Part shown: positions 8,583 through 17,910 of the stretch, piece by piece | Position numbering within the stretch: the first letter of the stretch is position 1 | Layout of the letters: each line of letters opens with the position of its first letter | Source of the DNA: an uncultured Eubacteriales bacterium | GTDB lineage: Bacteria > Bacillota > Clostridia > Oscillospirales > Oscillospiraceae | Direction of reading: 5' to 3' | Assembly: GCA_949283375.1 (NCBI GenBank) | Contig: CASDSM010000032.1 | Location: 62,001 to 126,000, forward strand | Length of the DNA: 64,000 bases | The notes under the pieces: generated by a model | What the model was told of the DNA's origin: nothing | The model's database searches: none | The model's input: the letters and a program-made list of their open reading frames with translations, nothing else | Program-made: the position numbers and the translations under genes

Positions 8583-9084
8583 GTTCTTCCTCCCGATAGG
8601 GGTCCCGCCGCTTCAGCGAGCGGTCGAGCCAGTACTGGTGCAGCTTGAAGCCGGAGCGGTAGGTGGTCTCCGGGCCGAGGCAGTCGAGCGGCTGCCAGGC
8701 GTTCGCGGCCGCCTCGCTGGGGAACTCCACCTCCGCATAGGAGAAGGCGCCGCCGTCCACCACGGAGCACTCCAACGTCAGGCCCCCGCCGAGGTCATAG
8801 GCGCGGTAGTCCTTGTGGATGAGGGGCTTGTCCTGGTCGAGCAGGCCGCGCAGCTCCTCGAACTGCTCCGCCGTGAGCGGCAGCTCCACCTCGTGCCGGG
8901 CGAGGTCTCCCCCGCTCTTGATGGTCAGGCGGTAGAACTCCTCGCCGCTCTCCTCCCGGCGGTGGCGGCGGATGCGCACCTCGTTCGGCTCGGTGTAGAG
9001 ATAGCCCTGCCAGGTCTGCATCCGCCGGAGCAGGGGCAGGTCCTCCGGGAAGTCCCTCAGCCAGAATTTGCGTTCGATCTCCAT
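8572..9084 (-). CDS. CYTH domain protein
   Basis: 170 residues, full length for a single CYTH (triphosphate tunnel metalloenzyme) domain. It starts with the EIERKFWL form of the ExExK signature and continues with alternating charged strands (VRIRRHRRE, LTIKS, EVELPL, LECSVVDGGAFSYAEVEFPS) that line the tunnel. Family members hydrolyse triphosphates, tripolyphosphate or make cAMP; the substrate here cannot be told from sequence. It lies between the methionine synthase and deoC genes on the same strand, 15 bases after the former. Confidence 0.9.
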   Translation of the reverse strand: MEIERKFWLRDFPEDLPLLRRMQTWQGYLYTEPNEVRIRRHRREESGEEFYRLTIKSGGDLARHEVELPLTAEQFEELRGLLDQDKPLIHKDYRAYDLGGGLTLECSVVDGGAFSYAEVEFPSEAAANAWQPLDCLGPETTYRSGFKLHQYWLDRSLKRRDPYREEEHDG

Positions 9085-9099
9085 CGGTATCCTCTCCTT

Positions 9100-11469
9100 T
9101 TATCCGAGCACCCTCCGGGCGATCTCCACGCTCTCGCGGGCGTCTCTGGCATAGTAGTCCGCGCCGATCTCGCGGGCGTAGTCCGGCGTGAGCACCGCAC
9201 CGCCCACCCAGATCTTGCAGGGGTGGCCGGACCGGCGCAGGGCCTCGATCGTCCGCGCCATGCTGGCCACCGTGGTGGTCATCAGGGCGGACAGACCGAT
9301 CAGGTGGATGTCCTGCGCGATGGCGGCGTCCACCACCTTCTGCACCGGCACGTCCCGGCCGAGGTCGCAGACCTGATAGCCATAGTTTTCCAGAATGACG
9401 CGGACGATATTCTTGCCGATGTCGTGGATGTCCCCCTCCACCGTGGCGAGTAGTATCTTTCCCTTGGACACAGAGGCCCCGCCGCGGTCCTGAATGGACT
9501 GTTTGATCACCTCGAACGCCTCGCAGGAGGCGTTGGCGGAGTTGATGAGCTGGGGCAGGAAGATCTCCTGCCGCTCATAGCGCTCCCCCACCCGGTCGAG
9601 GGCGGGGATGAGGAGCTCGTTGACGATCTCCAGCTCGGTCTTTGTCCGCAGCAGTTCCACCGTGAGGCGGCGGCACTCGTCGCGCAGGCCGCGGGAGACC
9701 GCCTCGGCGAGGTCCATCTGCGCCGGAGCCGCCGGGGCGGCCGCCGGGCGCTCCTCCCCCGCCGGTGCGGAGAAGCGGCCGATGTAGGCCGCGGCGTCCC
9801 GGTCCTCGCCGGAGAGGACGCGGAAGGTGGCTACGGCGTCCATGATCTGCCGCTGGTTGGGGTTGAGGATGGGGAGGTCCAGACCGCACTGCATCGCCTG
9901 GACCAGGAAGCTCTCCGTGATGCGCACCCGGTCAGGCAGGCCGAAGGAGATGTTGGAGACGCCGAGGACGGTGTGCAGGCCCAACTCGTCATGGACCCGC
10001 CGCACCGCGCGCAGCGTCTCGCGCGCCTGGTCCTGCTGGGCAGAGACGGTGAGGGTGAGGCAGTCGATGAACACGTCCTCACGCGGGATGCCGTGGCGCT
10101 CGGCGCTTTCCAAAATCCGGCAGGCGATGGCAAAGCGCTCCTCCGCCGTCTGGGGGATGCCGTTTTCGTCCATCGTGAGGCCGACCACCGCCGCCCCGTA
10201 CTTCTTCACAATGGGGAGGACGGACTCGAGCACCTCCCGCTTGCCGTTGACCGAGTTGACGATCGCCTTGCCGCAGCAGCAGCGCAGCCCCGCCTCGATC
10301 GCGCGCGGGTCGGAGGAGTCGATCTGCAGCGGCAGGGAGACCACCGCCTGGAGGGCCTGGACCACCTCGGTCATCATCGCCGCCTCGTCAATGCCGGGCA
10401 GGCCGACGTTGACGTCCAGGATGTCCGCCCCCGCCTCCTGCTGCTCGATGCCCTGGGTGAGGATATAGTTCAGGTCATGCTCGCGCAGGGCGCGCTGAAA
10501 GCGCTTTTTCCCGGTGGGGTTGATGCGCTCGCCGATCACGCGCACCCCGCCGAGCTCCGCCACCCGGGAGGCACAGCAGACCCCGTGCCGCCGCCTCTGG
10601 CCGCGCGGGGCGGGCGTCAGCCGTGCAAGGCGGGCGGCGGTCTGGCGGATGAATTCCGGCCCGGTGCCGCAGCAGCCGCCCAAAAGGGTGACGCCGAGGG
10701 CGGCGAACTGGGCCATATCGGCGGCAAATTCCTCCGGCGTGACGTGGTACTCGTTCGTCTCCGGGTCGGGCAGGCCGGCGTTCGGCTTGACGATGAGGGG
10801 GAGGCTGGTCCACTCCGCCAGCTCGCGCACAAGGGGGAGGACCTCCCGCGGGCCGAGGGAGCAGTTGACGCCCATCGCGTCCACACCCAGCCCCTCCAGC
10901 GTCAGCGCCATGGCGGGGACGGTGCAGCCGGTGAAGGTCCGCCCGTTTTCCTCAAAGGTCATGGTGACAAAGACGGGCAGATCGCAGCACTCGCGCGCGG
11001 CGAGGACGGCGGCGCGGACCTCGTTCAAGTCGGTCATCGTCTCAAAGACCACCAGGTCCGCCCCGGCGGCAGCCCCCGCCTCCACCAGCTCGCGGTGGAG
11101 GGCATAGGCCTCGTCAAAGGAGAGGGTGCCGAGCGGCGCGAGCAGCTCGCCGATCGGGCCGACGTCGAGGGCGACGAGGGCCCCGGTTCCGGCGGCGGCG
11201 CGGCGGGCGATGGCGACGGCGGCGGAGACCACCTCCGCCGGGGTATGGCCGCAGCCGGCCAGCTTGTGGGCGTTCGCGCCGAAGGTGTTGGCGTAGATCA
11301 CCCCGCTCCCGGCGTCGAGATAGCGGCGGTGGATCTCCTCCACCAGCGCCGGGCGGGTGAAGCAGAGCAGCTCCGGGCGCTCGCCGAGGCCGAGGCCGGC
11401 CTCGAGGAGCTGCGTGCCCATCGCTCCATCGAGCAGGAGGAATCGGTCAGGTCGCAGGTTCAGCGCCAC
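9100..11469 (-). CDS. metH: B12-dependent methionine synthase core (homocysteine, folate and cobalamin domains)
   Basis: 789 residues from a GTG at 11469, preceded by AGGAGG at 9 bases; longer in-frame starts would run through the upstream gene without a site. Domain order: homocysteine-binding barrel (about 1-290, zinc ligands Cys203 and Cys266/Cys267 in GGCCGTGP), pterin-binding barrel (about 310-560, VRVIGERINPTG and IDSSDPRAIEAGL), cobalamin cap and Rossmann domains (about 600-789, with the axial His682 in GDIHDIGKN). The C-terminal S-adenosylmethionine reactivation domain is missing and is supplied by the preceding gene, which overlaps by 23 bases. It transfers methyl from methyltetrahydrofolate to homocysteine. 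Confidence 0.95.
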   Translation of the reverse strand: MALNLRPDRFLLLDGAMGTQLLEAGLGLGERPELLCFTRPALVEEIHRRYLDAGSGVIYANTFGANAHKLAGCGHTPAEVVSAAVAIARRAAAGTGALVALDVGPIGELLAPLGTLSFDEAYALHRELVEAGAAAGADLVVFETMTDLNEVRAAVLAARECCDLPVFVTMTFEENGRTFTGCTVPAMALTLEGLGVDAMGVNCSLGPREVLPLVRELAEWTSLPLIVKPNAGLPDPETNEYHVTPEEFAADMAQFAALGVTLLGGCCGTGPEFIRQTAARLARLTPAPRGQRRRHGVCCASRVAELGGVRVIGERINPTGKKRFQRALREHDLNYILTQGIEQQEAGADILDVNVGLPGIDEAAMMTEVVQALQAVVSLPLQIDSSDPRAIEAGLRCCCGKAIVNSVNGKREVLESVLPIVKKYGAAVVGLTMDENGIPQTAEERFAIACRILESAERHGIPREDVFIDCLTLTVSAQQDQARETLRAVRRVHDELGLHTVLGVSNISFGLPDRVRITESFLVQAMQCGLDLPILNPNQRQIMDAVATFRVLSGEDRDAAAYIGRFSAPAGEERPAAAPAAPAQMDLAEAVSRGLRDECRRLTVELLRTKTELEIVNELLIPALDRVGERYERQEIFLPQLINSANASCEAFEVIKQSIQDRGGASVSKGKILLATVEGDIHDIGKNIVRVILENYGYQVCDLGRDVPVQKVVDAAIAQDIHLIGLSALMTTTVASMARTIEALRRSGHPCKIWVGGAVLTPDYAREIGADYYARDARESVEIARRVLG

Positions 11470-12130
11470 AGGGGTTCCCCTCCTTTCTTCTCTGGCAGGT
11501 ATCGTATAAAAGGCAGTGCGCACAGCCGGCCCGATAGCCCGTCTTGGGCGTAGCGGCAAGGCCGAGCACCGCCGTCACCGACTTGCGCGGCAGCAGCAGG
11601 CCGCTGCGCGATACGGTGAGCCCGATCCGCCGCCCGGTGTCCAGCGCGGCGCAGAGCGGGCGCTGGAGGGCGAGCGGGAGGTCCCCGTAGCCCGGGCTGA
11701 AGCGTCCGGTCAAATAGAGGCCCTGCGCGCGAAAGTGTGCGCGCAGTTCCGCCTCCAGATTGTCGCAGACGTTCTCGATCGCTGCGGAGGCGCAGCTGTC
11801 CCAGACCAGGGCGCGGGCCATGTCGCGCACCTCGGCGCGCAGCAGCAGAGCGTCCACTTCCCGCCCCAGGGTGGCCGCCAGGAGCACGGCCCGGTCACAG
11901 CCGTCCAGATGGCGGCGGATGTCCTCCCCCGTAAGCGTCAGGCCGGACCCGGCGGGCGTCGTGCCCTCCAGGGGGAAGACGCGCCAGCAGGCGCGCGGCT
12001 GCGCGGCTGCGGCGACCGCCGCCTGCCCCTCCGACACCCAGGCGCGCAGGTCCTCCTGCCCGTCCGGCGTGCGGCAGCCGAGATAGCGGAGGATCTCCGC
12101 CGGGTCGGTATCGGTCAATCTCGCCTGCAT
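11447..12130 (-). CDS. Methionine synthase reactivation (activation-domain) protein
   Basis: 227 residues from ATG 12130 (AGGAGGG 7 bases upstream). It matches the stand-alone MetH activation domain: a RFSPGYGDLPL stretch resembles the AdoMet-binding RxxxGY segment of MetH, and the C-terminal end has GCAHCLLYDTC, a small Cys cluster seen in the detached form. It should use AdoMet and a reductant to rescue oxidised cobalamin in the core enzyme encoded next. Gene order and the 23-base overlap support a two-subunit enzyme. The Cys cluster may bind a metal; that is inference. Confidence 0.88.
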   Translation of the reverse strand: MQARLTDTDPAEILRYLGCRTPDGQEDLRAWVSEGQAAVAAAAQPRACWRVFPLEGTTPAGSGLTLTGEDIRRHLDGCDRAVLLAATLGREVDALLLRAEVRDMARALVWDSCASAAIENVCDNLEAELRAHFRAQGLYLTGRFSPGYGDLPLALQRPLCAALDTGRRIGLTVSRSGLLLPRKSVTAVLGLAATPKTGYRAGCAHCLLYDTCQRRKEGNPCGAEPAT

Positions 12131-12217
12131 CCAGCCGCCCTCCTTCTCAGCGTATGTCCTCTCTAGTATACCGGCAGCGGGCGCAAATGTAAACCCCGCG
12201 CCGGGGCAGAGCGGGGG

Positions 12218-12250
12218 ACCGGCCGCAGCGACGGTTTCGCTGCGGCCGGT
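12218..12250. terminator. Hairpin between pgsA and the MetH genes
   Basis: Perfect 13-bp stem (12218-12230 and 12238-12250) with a 7-base loop, 18 bases after the pgsA stop. The T-run is poor in both directions, so termination may be partial. Bases 12131-12217 contain no gene. Confidence 0.5.
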
Positions 12251-12268
12251 ATCTTCTGCTGCCATATG

Positions 12269-12793
12269 CTATTTTCGGGAATTGAGGGCGTCCCGGTTCT
12301 TCACGAAGTACTCCACGCCGGACCAGATCGTGGTGAGCAGGATGACGGCGTTTACCGCGCGGTCGAGCATCTCTGCCCGCAGCAGGAGCATCAGGCAGAT
12401 GCCCACCATGGTGCAGGCGGTCTTCACCTTGCCCGACCAGCCGGCGGCGATCACGCGGCCGTTGTCCACCGCCACCAGGCGGAGGCCGGAGACGGCGAAC
12501 TCCCGCGCCACCACCACCAGAAGCACCCAAGCCGGCATCCGCCCCTGCTCGACAAAGAGGCACATGGCGGATGTGACCAGCAGCTTGTCCGCGATCGGGT
12601 CAAGGAACTTGCCAAAGTCGGTGATCTGGTTGTAATGGCGGGCGATATAGCCGTCTGCAAAGTCGCTCAGGCTGGCAAGGATGAAGACGGCCAGCGCGGC
12701 ATACTGCGCCCAGTCAACGGGCAGGTAGCAGAGCACGACAAAGACGGGGATGAGCGCCACCCGAAAGAGGGTGATCTTGTTGGCTGTATTCAT
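12269..12793 (-). CDS. pgsA: CDP-diacylglycerol--glycerol-3-phosphate 3-phosphatidyltransferase
   Basis: 174 residues from ATG 12793, with GGAGGAC upstream and an ATGA overlap with the rimO stop. The CDP-alcohol phosphotransferase signature is complete: DFADGYIAR, then G at eight residues and the FLDPIADK end. Four to six membrane helices alternate with short loops. It makes phosphatidylglycerol phosphate in the cytoplasmic membrane. Last gene of the recA-recX-rimO-pgsA run, an arrangement common in Firmicutes. Confidence 0.95.
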   Translation of the reverse strand: MNTANKITLFRVALIPVFVVLCYLPVDWAQYAALAVFILASLSDFADGYIARHYNQITDFGKFLDPIADKLLVTSAMCLFVEQGRMPAWVLLVVVAREFAVSGLRLVAVDNGRVIAAGWSGKVKTACTMVGICLMLLLRAEMLDRAVNAVILLTTIWSGVEYFVKNRDALNSRK

Positions 12794-14130
12794 GCTTCGT
12801 CCTCCCAGGCGTCGATCTCGCCCATCCGCTCGCCGTCTTCCGTGCCGGTGAGCAGGACGGGGACAAAGGTCCCCGCGGGCACCTCGCCCGCGGCAGTGAA
12901 GTAGACCGTGCCGTCCACGCCGGGCGAGTCCGCCCAAGTGCGGCCGGCGTAGCAGCCCATCTCCTCGTCAAAGCCCTCGCAGAGCACCTCCACCACCTGG
13001 CCGAGCTGGCCCTCGTTCCACGCGTCCATCACCTCGGCCTGCAGCTCGGAGACCAGCGCCACGCGGCGCGCGGCCACCTCCGGCGGCACCTGGTCCGGCA
13101 TGGCGGCGGCGGGCGTCCCCTCCTCCGGGGAGAACTGGAAGACGCCGGCCCGCTCGAGCCGCTGCTCGCGCAGGAACTGGCACAGCTCCTCAAACTCCGC
13201 CTCCCCCTCGCCGGGGAGGCCGCAGATCAGGCTGGTGCGGATCACCACGTTGGGGATGCGCTCGCGCAGGCGGCGGAAGAGGCCCTCGATGTGGGCCCGG
13301 TCCCCCCGGCGGCACATCGCTTTGAGAATGGCGTCATTCGCGTGCTGGATGGGGATGTCAACGTAGGGGACGATCTTCTCCTCCCCCGCGATGGTGTCGA
13401 TCAGCTCGTCGGTGAGCGCGTCGGGGTAGAGGTAGTGCAGGCGAATCCAGTGCACATCCAGCCGGCACAGCCGGCGCAGCAGCTCGGGCAGCATCAGCTG
13501 ATGGTAGCGGTCCTGGCCGTAGCGCGTGACGTCCTGGGCGATCAGGATCAGCTCCTGCACGCCGCCGTCCACCAGCGCCCGAGCCTCGGCCAGAATGGAC
13601 TCCATGCTGCGGCTGCGGTAGCGGCCGCGCAGGGTAGGAATCACGCAGAAGGCGCAGCGGTTGAAGCAGCCCTCCGCGATCTTCAGATAGGCCGTCCAGG
13701 GCGGGGTGGAGACCATCCGGTCCCCGTCCTCAAAGGTATGGTTGATATCGCCAAAGTATTCCGGACGGCCGCCGGAGAGCACCTCGCGCACGGCGGGGAC
13801 GATGTCGGTGTAGCTGCCGGTGCCGAGCAGACCGTCCACCTCAGGCAGCTCCTCGCCGATCTCCCGCCGGTAGCGCTGGGAGAGGCAGCCGGTGACCAGG
13901 AGCTTTTTCAGGCGCCCCTCCTCTTTCAGGCGTGCCATCTCCAGGATGACGCCGATGGCCTCCTCCTTGGCCGCGTCGATAAAGCCGCAGGTGTTGACCA
14001 CACAGAGGTCCGCCCCCTCCGGCTCGTCCACAACGGTATAGCCCGCGTCCTGCACGAGCGCGGCCATCTGTTCGCAGTTGACGCGGTTCTTGTCACAGCC
14101 GAGGCTGATAAATGCCACTTGTTCGCCCAA
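12790..14130 (-). CDS. rimO: Ribosomal protein S12 methylthiotransferase
   Basis: 446 residues. An N-terminal UPF0004 domain with SLGCDKNRVN and VVNTCGFI cluster ligands, the radical-SAM motif in GCFNRCAFCVIP (about 155-165), and a C-terminal TRAM domain. It inserts sulfur and a methyl group into Asp of ribosomal protein S12. The start is a TTG at 14130: AAGGAG lies 8-9 bases upstream and the conserved N-terminus begins there. Overlaps pgsA by 4 bases and follows recX by 12. Confidence 0.95.
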   Translation of the reverse strand: MGEQVAFISLGCDKNRVNCEQMAALVQDAGYTVVDEPEGADLCVVNTCGFIDAAKEEAIGVILEMARLKEEGRLKKLLVTGCLSQRYRREIGEELPEVDGLLGTGSYTDIVPAVREVLSGGRPEYFGDINHTFEDGDRMVSTPPWTAYLKIAEGCFNRCAFCVIPTLRGRYRSRSMESILAEARALVDGGVQELILIAQDVTRYGQDRYHQLMLPELLRRLCRLDVHWIRLHYLYPDALTDELIDTIAGEEKIVPYVDIPIQHANDAILKAMCRRGDRAHIEGLFRRLRERIPNVVIRTSLICGLPGEGEAEFEELCQFLREQRLERAGVFQFSPEEGTPAAAMPDQVPPEVAARRVALVSELQAEVMDAWNEGQLGQVVEVLCEGFDEEMGCYAGRTWADSPGVDGTVYFTAAGEVPAGTFVPVLLTGTEDGERMGEIDAWEDEA

Positions 14131-14142
14131 ATCCGTCTCTCC

Positions 14143-14768
14143 TTACCATGTTTCTTCCGGTTCCGTCTGCCAGCGGTCCAGCTGGGAGCGGATCGCCCGC
14201 CAGGAAAACCCCCGGCGGCGCAGGGCATTGGCCTGCCGGCCCAGCTCCTGTTCCGTCACCGGGCCGCGGGAGAGCCTGCGCTCCAGATACTGCGCGATGA
14301 CCTCTTCCTCCGGACGGGCCCCGGCCAGCGCCTCCTCCCAGTACTCGGCGGGCACCTTGCGCCGGCGCAGCTCCTCGCGCAGGCGCTGCGGGCCGTAGCC
14401 GCGCGCGTCGTAGTGCCGGACCAGCATGGCGGCATACGCGCGGTCGTCCACCGCACCCAGGTCCTCCAGCCAGTCCGCCGCCCGCGCGGCCTGCTCCGCC
14501 CCCTCGCCCTTGGCGACCAGGCGGTCCACCAGCTCACGCTTGGCCAGCGGGCGGGCCCCGATCATCCGGGCGGCCCGGGCCTTGGCGGAGCTCTCCGCCC
14601 CGCTCGCGCGCAGGCGGGCGGTCTCCTCCTCCCCCAGCTCCAGGCCGGGGCGGAGGGCGAAGTCGAGCACCTCCTGCCCGGTGACGCGCAGCATGGTCCC
14701 GTCGTCCAGCCAGACCAGATAGCGGTCCTTCACCCGCCGGGAGGGCTCACAGCGTTCGACCAGCGCCA

Positions 14769-14769
<1 letters not shown>
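14143..14769 (-). CDS. recX: Regulatory protein RecX
   Basis: 208 residues, in the usual range. Three-helix repeats typical of RecX are visible (ALRYLGARPLAK-like segment RMIGARPLAKRELVDRL, then DDRAYAAMLVRHYDARGYGPQRLREEL, then ANALRRRGFSWRAIRSQL) with a short beta-rich N-terminal extension. It binds RecA filaments and limits recombinase activity. Its ATG shares bases with the recA stop (TGATGG), so translation is coupled to recA. Confidence 0.92.
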
Positions 14770-15914
<1,145 letters not shown>

Positions 15915-15965
15915 ATGGTTCTGCTTCCTTCCTCGTGAAGTGTTTTTCTACATGATAGCAGGGCA

Positions 15966-16865
15966 TCAGTCCGATAAACCGGACTGTTTCTCCCCCTCCG
16001 CCGGGAGCGGGCGCTGCCCCTCCACGACGCGGAGGATGCCCTGGGTGTCCGGATGGCAGGCGACAGAGCGGTAGCCCGCCTCCTCCATCAGGGCCGCGAC
16101 CCGGCCGGCCTGATCGTACCCCACCTCAAAGAGCAGCCAGCCCTCCGGGCGCAGGGCGGCCGTCCAGCGGCGGATGATTGCGCGGTAGAAATCCAGCCCG
16201 TCCGCCCCGCCGTCCAGGGCGAGGTGGGGCTCATAGTCGCGCACCGACCGGTCCAGCGTCCCGATCTCCGCGGTGGGGATGTAGGGGGGATTGGAGGCGA
16301 TCACGTCAAAGCTCCAGAGCCGGGCGGGCGGCTCCTCCCGCGCGTCCACCTGGAAGCAGGTCACCTGCGAGAGCAGGCCGCAGCGGCGGATGTTCTGCCG
16401 GCAGAGGGCCACCGCGTCCGGCGAGAGGTCGGCGAGCACCACGCGGCAGGGGTGCACGTTGGCAGCGATCGCAAGGCCGACGCAGCCCGTCCCGGCGCAG
16501 AGGTCGAGGGCGCGCGCCCCCTCCCCCGCCGCGCGGACGCGCGCGATCGCGTGCGCGGCGAGCACCTCGGTGTCCGCGCGGGGGATGAGCACCTGGGGCG
16601 TCACGTCGAGGTCCAGCCCGTAGAAGCTCCACTCCCCCAGCAGGTAGGCCACCGGCGTCCCCTCCAGGCGGCGGCGCAGCAGGTCCTCCACCTCCCGGCA
16701 GAGCTCCTCTGAGGCGTAGAGCGGCAGGTCGATCCAGAACTGTTCCCGGCTCTTGCCGGAGACATGGCAGATCAGCTCCCGCGCCTCCAGCGAGGCGGCC
16801 TCCACCCCGGCGCGGCGGAGGAGCTGGCGGGTGTCCAGATAGAGATTGTTATAGGTCTTTGCCAT
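15966..16865 (-). CDS. prmC: Peptide chain release factor N5-glutamine methyltransferase
   Basis: 299 residues from ATG 16865; a TTG 15 bases upstream would overlap the preceding stop. N-terminal helical domain that holds the release factor (about 1-85), then a Rossmann methyltransferase with LDLCAGTGCVGLAIA (AdoMet loop) and the catalytic NPPY motif in ASNPPYIPT. It methylates the GGQ glutamine of RF1/RF2. It starts 9 bases after the YqhQ-like gene, so the two are one operon. Confidence 0.95.
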   Translation of the reverse strand: MAKTYNNLYLDTRQLLRRAGVEAASLEARELICHVSGKSREQFWIDLPLYASEELCREVEDLLRRRLEGTPVAYLLGEWSFYGLDLDVTPQVLIPRADTEVLAAHAIARVRAAGEGARALDLCAGTGCVGLAIAANVHPCRVVLADLSPDAVALCRQNIRRCGLLSQVTCFQVDAREEPPARLWSFDVIASNPPYIPTAEIGTLDRSVRDYEPHLALDGGADGLDFYRAIIRRWTAALRPEGWLLFEVGYDQAGRVAALMEEAGYRSVACHPDTQGILRVVEGQRPLPAEGEKQSGLSD

Positions 16866-16873
16866 CGCGCACC

Positions 16874-17839
16874 TCACCAACGGTCCTGGCCGGGGCGGCT
16901 GGGCAGGACGAGGCGCAGCGCCTCGATCGCCACCTCCATCATGCTCTCGTCCGGCTCAAAGGTGGTGAAATTCTGCATCCAGAGGCCGGGGGCGGTGAGG
17001 ATGCGGGTGAGGGCGGTGTCATGCCGGCCGGCAAAGCGGTTGAACTCATAGCTGATGCCGACGATGACCGGCAGGGTGAGCAGCTGCAGCCCCATCCGCG
17101 CGAGCAGGTTGGGAGGCGTGACCACGCTGAAGAGGAGCGCATGCACCAGAATTGCGATGATGACGACGACAAAGAGGAAGCTGGTGCCGCAGCGCGGGTG
17201 GTGGCGCGGCATCTTCGCCACGTTCTCCACCGTCAGCTCCAGCCCGCGCTCGTAGCAGAAGATGGTCTTGTGCTCCGCCCCGTGGTAGGAGAATACCCGG
17301 CGCATATCGCTCAGGCGGGAGCAGAAAAAGAGATAGGCGAGGAAGAGGCAGACGCGGATGACCCCCTCCACCGCGCTCACGGCGAGCTTGCCCATCGGGA
17401 TCAGGAGCTGGAGCGCCCCGGTGACCGCCGCCGGGAGCAGGAAGAACAGGCCGACGGAAAAGCCGATGCCGAGCACAACGGCCAGGCCGATCACGATCTG
17501 GCCGAACTTCTCGCTGCCCAGCCGCTCCTCCAGCCAGACCTCCAGCCGGGACAGCTCAGCCGCCTCCTCCTCCGGGTAGAAATCGGCGGAGAACATCAGC
17601 GCCTTGACGCCGCGGATCATGGAGTCGAGAAAGGTGACGACGCCCCGGATCAGCGGCCAGCCAAGGATGGGATAGCGCTCTTTGATCAGATGCAGCTCCT
17701 CTGTGCGGACCTCCAGTCCGCCGTCCGGGCGGCGGACCACGATGGCCTGCCGCTCCGGGCCGCGCATCAGGATGCCCTCGATCAGCGCCTGACCGCCGAT
17801 CGTCGTGCGAAAATCTGTCTTGGTGTCTCTGGTTTGCAT
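16874..17839 (-). CDS. DUF1385/YqhQ family membrane protein
   Basis: 321 residues from ATG 17839, though AAGGAG lies 12 bases off, so a nearby start cannot be excluded. The family hallmark GGQALIEGILMRGPE opens the protein, followed by several membrane helices (about 95-250) and the conserved YHGAEHKTIFCYE segment. YqhQ-like proteins are widespread in Firmicutes; their biochemical role is not settled. Commonly found just upstream of prmC, as here. Confidence 0.9.
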   Translation of the reverse strand: MQTRDTKTDFRTTIGGQALIEGILMRGPERQAIVVRRPDGGLEVRTEELHLIKERYPILGWPLIRGVVTFLDSMIRGVKALMFSADFYPEEEAAELSRLEVWLEERLGSEKFGQIVIGLAVVLGIGFSVGLFFLLPAAVTGALQLLIPMGKLAVSAVEGVIRVCLFLAYLFFCSRLSDMRRVFSYHGAEHKTIFCYERGLELTVENVAKMPRHHPRCGTSFLFVVVIIAILVHALLFSVVTPPNLLARMGLQLLTLPVIVGISYEFNRFAGRHDTALTRILTAPGLWMQNFTTFEPDESMMEVAIEALRLVLPSRPGQDRW

Positions 17840-17910
17840 GGATGTGATTGACTCCTTCTCAAGCTGCCCACAATATATCAAACATCCGTTCGAATTTCAA
17901 GAGGGCAGCG

